In this document: positions 12,804 to 27,278 of the stretch, piece by piece
Layout of the letters: every line of letters begins with the position of its first letter
How positions within the stretch are numbered: the first letter of the stretch is position 1
Assembly: GCA_038093515.1 (NCBI GenBank)
Contig: JBBPSI010000005.1
Coordinates: forward strand, 248,001-312,000
Direction: 5' to 3'
DNA length: 64,000 nt
Source of the DNA: Butyriboletus loyo
Lineage: Eukaryota; Basidiomycota; Agaricomycetes; Boletales; Boletaceae
Notes under the pieces: model-generated
The model's database searches: none
Told to the model about the DNA's origin: nothing
What the model saw: the letters and a program-made list of their open reading frames with translations, nothing else
Translations under genes and position numbers: made by a program

Positions 12804-14459
12804 ATGTCTTCAGCACCTCCACCACCGCCAGAAATCCCTCCTCAGGACAAGCAGCCAGAATCACAACCCACCACTGCACCCCAACCAACACAGGATGCAG
12901 CGGCCATGGACATAACCCCAGACCATCCTCCGGAAGAGACTTGGGATGATATTCCCGCAGATATCTTGTCACTGAGTACCGATGAGATCTTGACCAGAAT
13001 ACGCCTCATCGAAAACGATATCAAGGTCCGTGTTTTCCCCACAACCAAGCATCTCAACCGAGTTGAATGTATTGATGCACCCTAGGTCATGAAATCAGAA
13101 ACACTACGGCTGCAACACGAGCAGAGCGTCATGAAAGAAAAGATTCGTGATAATGGCGAGAAGATTAAACAGAACAAGGTTCTTCCCTACCTTGTCGGGA
13201 ATGTCGTCGAGGTAATCTCGTCTTGCTCCATCCTCACGTTCTCCATTTCATCACTGTCGCCCTAGATCTTGGACGTCGACCCCGAGTCCGAAGAGGACGG
13301 TGCAAACCAAGACCTCGACTCGATGCGCAAAGGCAAATGTGCCGTAGTAAAGACATCAACTCGACAAACCGTATTCCTCCCACTCATCGGTCTCGTCCCA
13401 CCCGAACAACTCAGACCTTCCGATCTTGTCGGTGTCAACAAAGACTCTTATCTCATACTTGACAAACTTCCGACGGAATTTGACTCTCGGGTAAAGGCCA
13501 TGGAGGTCGATGAGCGCCCCACTGAAACGTATACCGATATTGGTGGTTTGGAGAAGCAGATCGAAGAATTGGTAGAAGCGATCGTGTTGCCGATGGAGCA
13601 AGCAGATAAATTCAAGACCCTTGGTATCAAACCACCAAAGGGCTGTCTAATGTACGGTCCACCTGGTACGTCCATTCTCTTCGACGTTTTTCTTGACATA
13701 CAAACATTGTCTAGGTACTGGAAAGACCCTTCTTGCCCGTGCTTGTGCTGCTCAGACAAAAGCATGTTATCTCAAGCTCGCCGGCCCTTCGCTCGTGCAG
13801 ATGTTTATTGGTGATGGTGCAAAGCTAGTTCGTGATGCTTTCGAACTTGCAAAGGAAAAGGCCCCAGCTATCATCTTTATTGATGAACTTGATGCCATCG
13901 GTACCAAGCGGTTCGACTCTGAGAAAAGTGGAGACCGTGAGGTACAGCGAACGATGTTAGAGCTTCTCAACCAACTGGATGGTTTCTCGAGTGACGAACG
14001 TATAAAGGCAAGCCTCTAAGCATCATCCCGTGGTAATTACTTGATGTTGACCTCGCGGGGTATTCAGGTTATTGCTGCTACGAATCGGATCGATATTCTC
14101 GATCCTGCCCTCCTCCGTTCCGGACGATTAGACCGCAAGATCGAGTTCCCCTTGCCAAACGAGACAGCCCGAGCTCGTATTCTCGAAATCCACTCTCGCA
14201 AGATGACTGTCAGCACTGATGTCAATTTTGAAGAACTCGCTCGTAGTACGGACGAGTTCAATGGTGCACAACTCAAGGCGACGTGTGTAGAGGCTGGTAT
14301 GATTGCTCTACGGGAGGGTGCATCGAAGTTGACCCACGAGCACTTCCTGAGTGGCATTGCAGAGGGTAAGTTTCGAGGCCTGGTTTCGCTGCCACGACTA
14401 ATGCACTTTTGCGAACAGTGCAAAGTAAGAAGAAGAATGACTTGATGTACTTTGCCTAG
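12804..14459 (+). CDS. RPT5: 26S proteasome regulatory ATPase Rpt5
   Basis: Begins [16 protein letters not shown] with a Pro/Gln-rich leader, then the coiled coil ([18 protein letters not shown]). The OB fold is followed by the AAA+ domain: [14 protein letters not shown] (Walker A), [11 protein letters not shown] (Walker B), an arginine finger region ([13 protein letters not shown]) and the small domain to DLMYFA. The last three residues are Y-F-A, a variant of the HbYX motif that docks Rpt5 into the alpha ring (Phe in place of Tyr). Rpt5 is one of six ATPases in the base of the 19S particle and unfolds ubiquitinated substrates. About six short introns; one splits Walker A between PPG and TGKT (about 13665-13714). 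No defects seen. Confidence 0.96.
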
Positions 14460-15568
14460 TTGTCGTTGTTTTTCTCATGTCCGGGATCGTCTCCGTTGTA
14501 TGCAATCATACGTTTTAATGGGCAACTCTGTAACACGAATCCGAGGATGTACTGCTTGACGCAGCACAGGCTTTCAAAATACATCCACACCTTGCATTGC
14601 GCATACTGCTCATGTCGTCCCATCCAGCTCCAGCGCGTCACAACGGGCTCCATGTACGTGAGCTCGTCACTGGATAAATGTCTTGAGGTGCTTGTCAGAA
14701 TGGCGTGATTACTACCCAGCGATCTCGGCGCACACAGCTTTGAAAGCTAACGACCCATGATGTCTAGGTTGCCACCAGCCTACTCGACAAGACGCGTACC
14801 ATAGTGGCATCTCTTGCCCACATTCTTTGCGCGAATACATCATCCGTCCGTCGTATCTCCCCTTGTCCCAAACACCGCCGGGTGATGTGTCGAAATAGGT
14901 GTATCCAACAAGCGACGTCCGCGGTGCCAAGTCCAACGAAAATAGATGCCATCGACTGTTCACAGCGCTTGCTGTAGGTGTATTCCACCCGAATCTCCGT
15001 CGTGACCGGTTGCGTTTCACGGTCGCCGCTTCACCACGCATGGGGCAACCGGGTGATGACCACCATCACATTCATTCAAACGAAGCCGTTGGGTGGTGAT
15101 CCGGTTGCCTCCAAACGTCTGTATCAAAGATTGTGGCGCGCACTCGATCACGAGGTTTATGTGAATCATTCATGGTCGACTGTTGGTTGGCATGGAGTTG
15201 GGTCATTGGTTTCGCACTCTACACCGTCTGCATCAAATGTTGTCGGTTGAGGGATTGCTTTGTTATGGTCTGGCTACGGATGACTCGATCTGGAAAAGGT
15301 AGAAGTCATGTATTCGATATATTCGCATATGACTATCGTTTCAAGTGAATGCAGATTCTCCGTACTACAAGAGATGCCAATGAAATTCCTAACAAGAATG
15401 TGCGTCCGTCGTCTATTGACATGGAGTGGGATTATGCAAAGTCGTCGCGAATTAATGTATGCGTCAACGATAACAGTAGAGCGGGGCTTCCGTGCATACG
15501 AGTGGGTTCCTGTGGCCACTAGTCGGTATGTCTATGTGTGAGGGAAATGCGGATGATCCGATTAAAGT
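14460..15568. other. Intergenic region without a recognised gene
   Basis: About 1.1 kb between the convergent RPT5 and ABC transporter genes. Some short open frames exist. The best, minus strand 14712-15041, reads like plausible protein in its middle (RTSLVGYTYFDTSPGGVWDKG) but has no start context, no partner exon that I could join, and no family I recognise. I treat the rest as untranslated regions and spacer. Confidence 0.5.
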
Positions 15569-18500
15569 TCATTTCTTGCTCAACGCCTGTAATTGAACGT
15601 GCTCATAATAATCTCCGCGCAAAGATAGGAGCTCATCGTGAGTGCCAGCCTCACTAACGTGACCTTCTTTCAAGAAATAACTAGATATGACATTGTCAGG
15701 TAGTGAGACGTGGCCAAGAATGACGACTCACATGCAGTCAGCATTCTGGATCGTAGATAGACGGTGGGCGATAGCAATTGTCGTGCGACCCCTGGCAGCT
15801 TGGTCAAGGGCTTCTTGAACGACCTTCTCCGAATTTGAATCCAATGCAGACGTAGCTTCATCCAGTAGCAGGACCTTTGGATTGCGTAAAAGTGCACGAG
15901 CAATGGCGATTCGTTCTGGTGATCGTTAGTCATCATCGAGGGATACTTGCAACAGGCTACTCACGTTTCTGACCACCAGAAAGCTGTGAACCCTTGCCAC
16001 CAACTTGAGTATCAAAGCCACTGTAACAATATTAACAGTTGTATTTGGTTAATATGTGTGGACTTACTCAGGCAATGACTGAATGAAATCCAGGATATTT
16101 GCATCACGGCAGGCTGCTTCAATTTCTTTTTGCGTAACCTCGGATTCGGGTTTGGTTGCGCCAAGTAGGACGTTGAAACGGATACTGCCAGCATACAAAG
16201 TCTAGGAGGAAACAGGCTCTTAAGTTATCAAGGAAAACACGCTGGAGCATGGTACTGACCGGCTCCTGAGATACAAGTGCGATCTGTTTCCGGTATTCCT
16301 GAGTGTTGAACTCGTTGATAGGTTTTCCGTCGAGGAAAACTTGACCAGCTAAAGGGTCATAGAAACGTTCGATCAATTGAATACTGAGGGAATAATCAGG
16401 ATTTTTGAGTAGTGATTTCAACGGGACGTACACCGTGCTTTTACCGCAGCCACTGGCCCCAACGAGAGCGACGTATGTACCGGGTTCAACTTTGAGCGAA
16501 AGATCCCGTAGCACGCGAACGCCGGGTCGTGTCGGGTATCGGAAGTGCACATGCTCAAACCGAATCTGGCCCTGAACGTTCTCTCTCTCGAACGTCTTGC
16601 CAGCAGTGGACTCGGCGTCAATCTCAGGAGTGGAGTCCAGTAGCTTGAGGACTGCGGCTGCGGCGCCGCGAGCTGAAGAGATATCAGGCACATAGGAGAA
16701 GATATTGCCTGCTTGTATCGCTCCAAATGTTGTGCTCTATGGGGGGAACTTTTAGCACTTTAAACCAGTGACGTGCAAGAACCGCACCATAAGAGCTACG
16801 AAGAACGGCTGTGTACCGATTTCCAAGCGAGAGACGAGCAGTGAGCCATACCAAAAGATGAGGCCAATGACGTAGAAGGACATTGATTGCGAAAATGCAT
16901 ACAACAGGTTGCTCCACACTGCAGTCTTGTTCGATCGTGCGAGAGGTTCTTCCAGACTTTCGCTGTACAGTCTCAGACAGTCTTCCTCCCGAGTGAGGGA
17001 GGCAACCGTGCGAATGGAAGCAGCAGCTTCGCAAGCTAGCTGAGCCGAACTTGCGTGGGCACTCTTGTTTCGTTGGTCTTTCAGGACGACAACACGCTTT
17101 GTGGTCGCTCAGCAGACGAAGAAAGAACCCAGTAAGACCAAACTCACCAAGCGAATATAACCGGTCGAGATAATGAAAGGGATACAAGCTACATTCATGT
17201 TACCGATCAGCGGCAGCGCCACAGCAGACTGGACAAGATCACGAACCCATGCCAACCAAAGCGGGTTTGTACGCGTAGATCAAGCCAATTATTGAGCCGC
17301 CAATAAGAGTGACGAATGCCTGTATAATACTGGATGCCTGTGAGGGAGGCCTGGTCAATGCAAAAATAGTACTCACGTTCCAAGGGTGACTCCAGCCAAG
17401 CCACTGATCTTCTGTGGGTTGTCACTCAGATCGGCGATGAGATAACCAGTCTACAAGGACACAGTCAGGGTTGGCTTAATAAGCAGCCCAGTATCACAAC
17501 GCACGCTATTCTCATCCTTGTCGAAATACTCGACTGTTGAGAGTGGTATGTAACAAATGACATAACGGGTAGAATAAAGACTCACTATCTTGCCGAAGGA
17601 TGGCCTTGAAACTGATGGAGCGCAATTTAGATGTCAGAATAGCAGCCGATGATCCGAAGAAAAAACTCTGGAGGCCGATGGCGAGCCCTGAGAGGATAGC
17701 AATGATGAAAAACCTTGGCCAGACTCAGACAGTTCAATCTAACAGAGTGACTTCTCTTACCATAGCGCGTTCATGTTCCCATCGTGTCGCCGGACAGAAG
17801 GGTCGACTTGAGAGAACGCATATATAGCGTTGCCTATAAAACATGAGTATGTGATTACGAGAGGAGCTCAAAGCAAAGAAACTTGCCGAAAACGATACCG
17901 AACACTGGGTAGATCATTCCCGCTACTGTTCAAAAACTCAGTTTCCCAGCAAACATGTGTCCGAAGGAAGCAAGCTCACTGATAGCGAACACCGAGCCAA
18001 CCGCATACCTCCATAATTCCTCACGGTTAAGTAGTCCGATCTGCATGAAGAGATAGAGCATGTTGTACTTGTCCTCGCCGACCTCTTTTTGTTTTCTTTC
18101 ATCGCTCCTCTTCTGAGCGAGATCAGAGGCAATGGACTGAATGGTGTTCTTGCGTCCAAGCGAAACCTCCTCTTCCGCAATCTTCTCCATGTCTACTTCA
18201 ACACTCACGGCCGCAGTGCTGTTGCCATCATCCACATCCTTCGTCTCTCGGAGTTTCTGGGCCTGGACAAGACGCGTATAAGCACTGTTTTCGTCTGCCA
18301 AGAGTTCCATATGTGTGCCCTTCTCCAAAACTAGGCCCTCTCCCATGACGTAAATGCAATCAGCGTCCTTGATCGTAGACAATCGGTGAGCGATCGTGAT
18401 TGTTGTGCGACCCGCAGCAGCCTTGTCCAATGCATCCTGCACGACTCCCTCGGACTGTGTGTCGAGAGCAGAGGTTGCCTCATCAAGAAGTAGAATTCGA

Positions 18501-20555
18501 GGATCAGAGACGATGGCACGAGCGATTGCAACACGCTGCTTCTGACCACCGGACAAGAGGAACCCACGTTCGCCGACCATTGTATCGTACCCATTGGGCA
18601 ACTTGTTGATGAAACCATCTGCGTTGGCTTTGATACATGCCTCTTTGATGAGCTTGAACTTTTCTTCTTCTGAGAGATGTTCGTAAGGGGTATTGATCAA
18701 ACCGTGGGCAATGTTGCCTCTGATAGTCGTCGCGAAAAGCGTAGGTTCCTGGGAGACAAGGCCAATTTGTGAGCGCAACCATCTGACGTTCAAGTCACGG
18801 ATGTCCACTCCGTCGAGTTTGACGGAGCCGCTTAAAGGATCATAGAAACGTTCGATAAGGGAGATTATAGTCGATTTTCCAGAACCAGAAGCGCCGACCA
18901 AAGCTGCGGTCTCGCCCGCAGTGAAGGTGATATTGATGTCTTTGACGATTGGCACGTCCGGGCGGGAAGGATAGTTGAACCTGACATCCTCGAGGGTGAT
19001 CTCGCCTAGAACCTTGGTTGGTTTAAGACCGTTGGGATCTGAAGAATCAATATCGGGAATGCGCTCAATGGTGGCGAACAGCTTTGCAGCTGCGCCTCGA
19101 CCATATGTGATGGCTGTGTAACAAATTGAGCGACGACATTAAGCGACAAGAACGATGCCGACCTTGCATGTCGGGTCCCAACATGGCAAGGGAGAAGGAA
19201 CCAATCAAGATGGCTAGGAACACATTTACGACTTCGCCGGCAGTTGCTGTTGGGAGAAATATCAGCCGATCAAATCAAGGGCGGTAAGTGTTGTAGCTCA
19301 CCGTGACCTTCGTTGATCAACGTGGTACCAAACTGAAAAGCTGGAAGGGAGTTAGCGATGGAGTAACATCCACGACGAGTCTCCATACCAAGAGCATAGC
19401 CGGCGTATATGATAAAGAAAAATACGCCCAGACCGGCGCCATTGAATATGGCTGATTTGGCGCTGACGATGAGGGTTGCTTGGATGTGTGTGTCGTAAAG
19501 ATTGCTCAAGATTTTCTGGGTGCCGAAGGCGTGGGCGGTACGTACGGTGGAGATGACTTCCTCCGCGAGCGTGCTACCTTCGGCAACGTACTTGAGAGCA
19601 AGTCTAAGGGGGAGATGAGGTGGAAGAGGGGAGAGGAGAAAAGGATACGGACTGCATATACTTTGAGACGAATTTGTTCATTATACCGCCGGTGATTGCG
19701 ATGCAGGGAAGGATAGAAGACACTGCAAGGGCAAGTCTCCAGTTGCGTGCATAAGCGAGGACAAAACCGGTAATGAAAGCAGAGATGAAGCTGACGACAA
19801 GAGCAACTTTTTCGGACATGCCTTCCTGTACCAGATCTGTGGAAGGAGGGCGTGAGGGAGAGGAAATAAGGAAGAGGAGAGGGACATACGGGTGTCGGTC
19901 TGAATGCGAGTTGTGACCTCACCTGCACCGACTGAGTCGAAGTAGGCTATGTCTTGACGGAGTACGGCCTGGAGGTATTTCTCACGAATGCGCTTGGCGT
20001 TTACTTCGCCAGTGTAGACCCAAACGAGCATGTAGATGTATGTGCAGACGAACGTGCCGACACCTGGAAGAGGATGAGACGATTAGAGGGAAGGAGGGAG
20101 AGGGACGTACCGATGCAAACGAGGTAAGTGGCATCTGCAGCAGCCTTCTGACGAAAGTCTGCCGCGGCCAGATCTAATTGTTGGCGAACGGTGGCATTAT
20201 TGGTGTCCTGGAAATATGCGATTTCGGCGATGCCAAAGGAAACGAAATCCTGGGTGAGACTTCCGAAGAGAAGACTCATGAGAGGCTGGTGGACAGGGGT
20301 GAGACGGAGAATGGGTGGATCGGAGGAAGGGAGTACCTGAGCGGCGCCGGCGGCCACAGCAGCCACAATGCCGATGGCATCTATGAAACGCTCGAATGGT
20401 GTGGAATAGCTAAGATGAATGAGGGGGTGGGACGGAAGGAGAGAGGGGGGACGCTACCGGAAGAGTTGTGTGAAGGATACTGGGGCGAAGGACTCGATGG
20501 AAGGATTTGGGACGTTGTTGTTGGAGGGGAGTGGGTTGTGTGCGTCGTCTGCCAT
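15569..20555 (-). CDS. Full-length ABCB/MDR-type ABC transporter
   Basis: Start [18 protein letters not shown], stop after QLQALSKK. The order is TMD1-NBD1-TMD2-NBD2. TMD1 has [40 protein letters not shown] and several hydrophobic spans. NBD1 (about 18960-18300) has Walker [10 protein letters not shown], signature [14 protein letters not shown] and Walker [13 protein letters not shown], then IAHRLSTI. A charged linker follows. TMD2 includes [20 protein letters not shown]2 has [25 protein letters not shown], an LSGGQK signature at about 15975 and [16 protein letters not shown]. Both ATP sites look intact. Family members export drugs, pigments, peptides or sterols at the plasma or vacuolar membrane. 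The substrate cannot be told from sequence. It is cut by well over ten short introns and is head to head with the YPK1-like kinase (264 bases apart). Confidence 0.93.
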
Positions 20556-20819
20556 CGAGACGGAGAGGAGAGCGGGGGACGGGGGACGGGGAGCGGAGAG
20601 GGGCAGGTCATACTTGTTTAAATACATACACATTGCCCGGATGCCCAACTCCGGCTCGTCATCTGGATTAGTCAGATTGTGCCGTCGGGATGATGGGATT
20701 ACATAATCCCGGTCGACTTGTGGTTCCTGTATCCTGCCGGGTTTCCGAGGTGGTTACGACAGTGCTCTTTGCGGTGCCACGTGATCTGAAAAACATAGGC
20801 TCTCTTCGCCCTCCACATC

Positions 20820-22995
<2,176 letters not shown>

Positions 22996-23363
22996 GTATA
23001 CTCCCTGTTAATACCATCTCGCAAATAATACCATCATACCCTTGGCATATAGCAAGCTTTCCTGTCTTTCTCGATATCATTGATTGTAGATAAAGAAAAA
23101 ATTGGTTGATGATTGAGTTGCCTTGATACCCTATCCAGGAGACAGAATCCAAGTTTGCCGACTACCGTCGGCTTTTCCCAGGTGTTTAATTAGTCTCGTA
23201 ACCAGCTGTGGCGTCCCATCCGTCTTCGGACACGAGATCCCAAGGCCGTCCGAGGGGAAGACCAGAACTTGTCAGATTCCCAGACTATCCTGTAACGATA
23301 TTAAGCGAATTCTTTCTCTGCGGGTGATTTCTCTGCGAGTGATGGCAAAAGGAGAAAAAGTAT
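22996..23363. other. Intergenic segment before tRNA
   Basis: This is the 3' flank of the kinase gene, A/T-rich at first (the TAAATAAAG-like run near 23080-23100). No coding frame is supported. Confidence 0.5.
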
Positions 23364-23476
23364 TGACAAGAGGGAGATTCGAACTCCCGCCTCCATACGG
23401 AGATGAGAAACCCGCCTTAGCAGGCAAGCTTGGGAAAGCTTGAGTCACACGCCTTGGACCGCTCGGCCATCTTGCC
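23364..23476 (-). tRNA. tRNA-Leu(CAA) with intron
   Basis: Read on the minus strand: acceptor GGCAAGA pairs with TCTTGTC (one G-T wobble), followed by discriminator A. The D arm has the A-box-like TGGCCGAGCGG and the sequence GCCGAGCGGTCCAAGGC. The T arm is GGGAG-TTCGAAT-CTCCC, a perfect B box. A long variable arm (CTCC-GTAT-GGAG) makes it class II, so Leu or Ser. The only usable anticodon after U33 is CAA. An intron of about 30 bases follows position 37, as is usual for fungal tRNA-Leu(CAA), and it contains part of a 7-bp palindromic hairpin (CAAGCTT..AAGCTTG). The anticodon stem TGTGA/TCTCA leaves a central T-T mismatch in my fold. Confidence 0.85.
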
Positions 23477-23595
23477 AGTTGTCTTCCAAAGGACAAAGGA
23501 GATGACAAGGAGATGTACATGCAGGCCGCCGATTTTAGCCGAGTGCTACAGACTGCTAGCCGCTCAACGGCCTCTCCTTCTCATGTACCCGGACA

Positions 23596-24654
23596 ATGGC
23601 CACCGTCACACACGTCATCCGTTCCCACTACGATCCCACAGATCGTGAAAAACTCGAATGCGAGACTGGCCAACGCATCAACGACGCATCGGATCCATGG
23701 CAAACCGAATCCTCGTTTTCGGCACAGCGTCGCATCCGTGCAGCACCTACCTTTGTGCCCGCAACCACCTCCTACGACGAGTGGGGAGTTCCATTACACA
23801 CAGCGCCCACAGCTACCCCGAAACTGCCAGATCAGCCTTCCACCCCGACTGCAGCATGGTACAGATCTCTGACCGCCACATCCTCTCCGCATGAGACCCC
23901 CTCCAGCGCACCCACAACCAGCCCGAGCGCGAGACCAGCACAGACACACCGCCAAGAGAGTATCACAAAGAACAACTGGTTCATCAGCAAGGCGTTACGC
24001 TCGGCGCCATCGACCAAGCCGAGTTCTCCAGCGCCGTCCTTGGCGGACTTGCTCGTGCGTGATCCCCCGCCGCTGCCTTCTGAGGGGCGATATACCCCCC
24101 TTGTTTGGCTGCATATCGGGCCGTCGAACAAAGGGTTTGACATGTTGCAGCGGAGCGGGTGGAGTGAAGGGGAGGGATTGGGTGCACATGTCAGACGGCT
24201 GCCGGTCGCCCGTGCGAGGGATGTCGATGTCGATGCATACACGTCGTCATCTGTCAAGGTGGAAGGAGACGTGCGAGAGCTTATTAACCTCACTCGTCCG
24301 GATTCGGAGGCACCTGAAGATGCGCTCCAGGATTATGAGGACATCCAGGGATCGATGCGGGCTGCGGGGGAAGCATCCGCATCCCATATGCCGAGGTCGT
24401 TGCTGACGCCTTTGCCGACTATCCTAAAGGCAGATCGTTTGGGTATCGGCCTAAAAGCGAAAACAGAAGGTCCTTACAAGCGGTCCAAAAAACGTGTCAC
24501 CCATAGCGCGGCTGCACTAGCTGCTCATACCAGGTCTGCGGAGGAAATGCGGAGAAAGAAGGCAGCATTCGGAAAAGGGAGGCGGGGGTTTGCCAAGGTC
24601 CACAACAGAGAGGAGGATAGGCGGAAAGCAATGTTGGCATACCTTAATGAGTGA
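23596..24654 (+). CDS. G-patch domain protein, GPANK1-like
   Basis: A single exon of 352 codons from MATVTHVIRSHYDPTDREKLE. The first half is Pro/Ser/Thr-rich and likely disordered. The G-patch-like region starts near residue 175 with NKGFDMLQRSGWSEGEGLGAH and resumes after an insertion with PLPTILKADRLGIGLKAK. This split layout, followed by a Lys/Arg-rich tail (RSKKRVTHSAAALAAH), is that of the fungal relatives of human GPANK1. The end (KVHNREEDRRKAMLAYLNE) is basic and helical. G-patch proteins generally activate DEAH-box RNA helicases; the actual partner is unknown. It starts about 120 bases from the divergent tRNA-Leu. Confidence 0.78.
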   Translation: MATVTHVIRSHYDPTDREKLECETGQRINDASDPWQTESSFSAQRRIRAAPTFVPATTSYDEWGVPLHTAPTATPKLPDQPSTPTAAWYRSLTATSSPHETPSSAPTTSPSARPAQTHRQESITKNNWFISKALRSAPSTKPSSPAPSLADLLVRDPPPLPSEGRYTPLVWLHIGPSNKGFDMLQRSGWSEGEGLGAHVRRLPVARARDVDVDAYTSSSVKVEGDVRELINLTRPDSEAPEDALQDYEDIQGSMRAAGEASASHMPRSLLTPLPTILKADRLGIGLKAKTEGPYKRSKKRVTHSAAALAAHTRSAEEMRRKKAAFGKGRRGFAKVHNREEDRRKAMLAYLNE

Positions 24655-24907
24655 AGCAGGGAGGTCACTTCACACACGAGTTGCATCCAGCTTCATATTG
24701 ACAATATTGATAAATACACGGGAACGATATACTTGATACAGCCGGGACAATCGTAGATGCGAATAAACAAGATCGTAAGAATCGTGAGTATGAGTTATGG
24801 TGTCGGAGGAAATAAGGTACATGCACATCGAAGGAAAGTGCACCTTTCATCGTCTACAGATCAGCTCAATCAGTAAGCGGGTGCGAGCAACCGTCAGCCG
24901 ACGACTA

Positions 24908-26797
24908 TCACGGAAGGACGGGCTCTCCCCAAATGCCCTTGGCGGGATCACAGCAAACGTCACGGACATACGTCCTGAGCCATTGCACCATCTCCTTGTT
25001 GATTTGGTGACAATGTGTCACGTCAATCAATGACAATCGATGAGGACCAAGGACTGGACTACAACGGCCCGCAGCAAGGGCGTGAACGTGCGCAGAAGCT
25101 GACGCGCTTGATACAGCACGCAGTGTTGTCACGGATGCAGAAGATGGCTGCGGAGACTTGCCGGAAAGGCGAGCTTCTACCAAACTGCGTAGGGAATCCC
25201 ATTCCAAGCTTGTGCATCCATCGAGGCTCAAGCGCTCCAGTTTAGGGCAGATCCATGGATGCGAAGCGGGTGGTGCGGACAAGTTCTACATCGATCACTT
25301 AGTTGATTGGAATGAAAGATAACAAGCCCTTACCTTGAGGAGGAAACTCGACACGTCCTCAATGTCAATCAACTCGAGTGTCGTGAGTGACATCAGCCGC
25401 TTCAACAAGGTTACGAACTTGGCTTCGTTGAAAAAGCTGGACTCGATGCGCAGGTGGCGAAGAGGAAGTGATGTGAGAGATTGTTGTCTGAGATATTCAA
25501 GGATAGGCGTCAAGTTGTCGAGATAACAGAACTCGAGTGATTCTAGTGCTGGGAACGATATCTGACTCAGAAGCATCCGGATGCGCATGTTTCCGGCATA
25601 ATAGAAAGAAGCCTTGACAAGTCGGGGTAGCTTTACAATTTTGTTGGTCATGAACTCCGGCTCCGAATGTACAGCGGTGTCCGGATCGGCATCCGACATG
25701 TTGCGAAGAGCAAGTTCTTCGAGGTGCGGACAGCTGCGAAGCATCTCGAGAAGTTTGTCAACAGAGGGTGAGAAACCATTCCAGTATCCGCCCAATTGTA
25801 GGACTCGCAACCCAGACACGATCCTTTTGTCCCAACCAAAATTGAACGAAGTGAATGAACACGAGCGGAGACGCGGGATGTGGCCATTGAAAAGTGGAAG
25901 ACATGGCGAAGAGTAGTGGTCCTCTTGCATGGAATGGAAGATACATATCGACAGTGATTCCAGAAGAGGTGCGTCTTCTTTACAGCGCAAAAGTGCAGCA
26001 TGCGCCTGGGGTCTATTGGGTACGCTGAGACGGAAAGACCTTGCACGCCAAAGGGCGGGACGAAGGAGATCCATTGCGCGAATAATGTTTTCCATTACAC
26101 CCGTCGCATTTTCTGCGCGAGGGGGGAAGTTGACAGTGATGTCGAGAGGGACAGATTTGGAGCGAGCCAATTTCCGACGTGCCTTTTGAAGAGAGTCATG
26201 AGGGCTGATGCAGATGGTAGCCCATAGCTCTGGAGAGTTGATGATCACGTCTCTCCAGTAGCGACATACGAGCATCAAATTGGATACCAGCAACGAATCT
26301 TGATCGCCGGATTGGCAAACTCCGGTGACGAATATCGACGAGAGAAGTTCTTCGGGAAGACGGTAGATGGGGGAGTGTGAACGAACTGCCTGTTCGAGAT
26401 GCGACTCGAGCTCTTGACGTTTACTCAGCAGAGAAGCCATTTGGATGTCCAATGAATTGAGTGCTTCCCTGAGGTGTGAAATCGACACTCGGGGGTTGCA
26501 AGACATTGCAAGACCGCCGATGGGATTCGGGCGGGGCAGCGAATTGTTTGGAGAGCCAGGACGGGTGAGGGAGAAAGGCTCGACTGAGCCAGAGAGAGGG
26601 GAGAGGAAGACGGGTCTGGAGGTAAAGTGGACGACTTCGTAGGGTGGCGGGGGGGAAGAGGGGGAAGTAGAAGTAGATGAGACTGCACTGGACGGGCGAG
26701 ATGCGAATGTAGGTACGTCGGCAAGCTTTGAACCGTGACGGATCGTAGGAAGAGCAGCATCGTCACGAACGGGACGAGATACGGAAGGGCACTGCAT
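24908..26797 (-). CDS. F-box protein, basidiomycete leucine-rich type
   Basis: Starts MQCPSVSRPVRDDAALPT. After a Ser/Pro-rich leader comes a helix (LREALNSLDIQMASLLSKRQELESHL) and the F-box (IYRLPEELLSSIFVTGV, then LMLVCRYWRDVIINSPELWATI), the exact pattern of the F-box family expanded in mushrooms. The C-terminal half is a leucine-rich repeat-like series (LRVLQLGGYW, LEELALRNM, LESLEFCYLD). An intron of 48 bases (25286-25333) joins FLLK to NLSAPPASHPWICPKLERLSL, and the protein ends KGIWGEPVLP. It would act as a substrate receptor for an SCF ubiquitin ligase. No target can be named. Confidence 0.85.
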
Positions 26798-27278
26798 GGC
26801 GACGCGGAAGCAGGATGATCGATGAGGTGACTAGGCGCAGAGGGAGTGCATATAAGTAAACCAGAGAGAACACGCGGGCCGTTTAAATAATCGTGTTGTC
26901 GTAGGGCGTGCAAAGCGGCTATCAAGCCGAAGATGGGGCTGAATCAGACGGAGCCTGTCCATTGAGTACGAAAAGAGAAGGAGAAAAGAACGAGACAAAC
27001 CTGCTGATTCGGTGGACATGACCCTAGTGGGAGGGACGAGGAGTGCGCGGAGAATCCAGAGTGTACACATCGCACGGATAAGAATGTACATGCTGGGTGC
27101 TCAGAGCGCTCAGTGATGAGCACGAGGCCCAGCGCATGTTGCACCAGGAGGTGATTTGGGCAACAACGTGTAGCGGCAAAATCGTATCTCAAACACGAGG
27201 ACCGACAACGAGGCCATGTTTCGTTCCCACGCAATACACATCTATCGAATCCGTCCCTACCCGCGGCCCTACACTTCA
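26798..27278. other. Intergenic region, promoter of F-box gene and 3' flank of PQ-loop gene
   Basis: No supported gene. Open frames here have low-quality composition and no recognisable motif. Confidence 0.5.
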
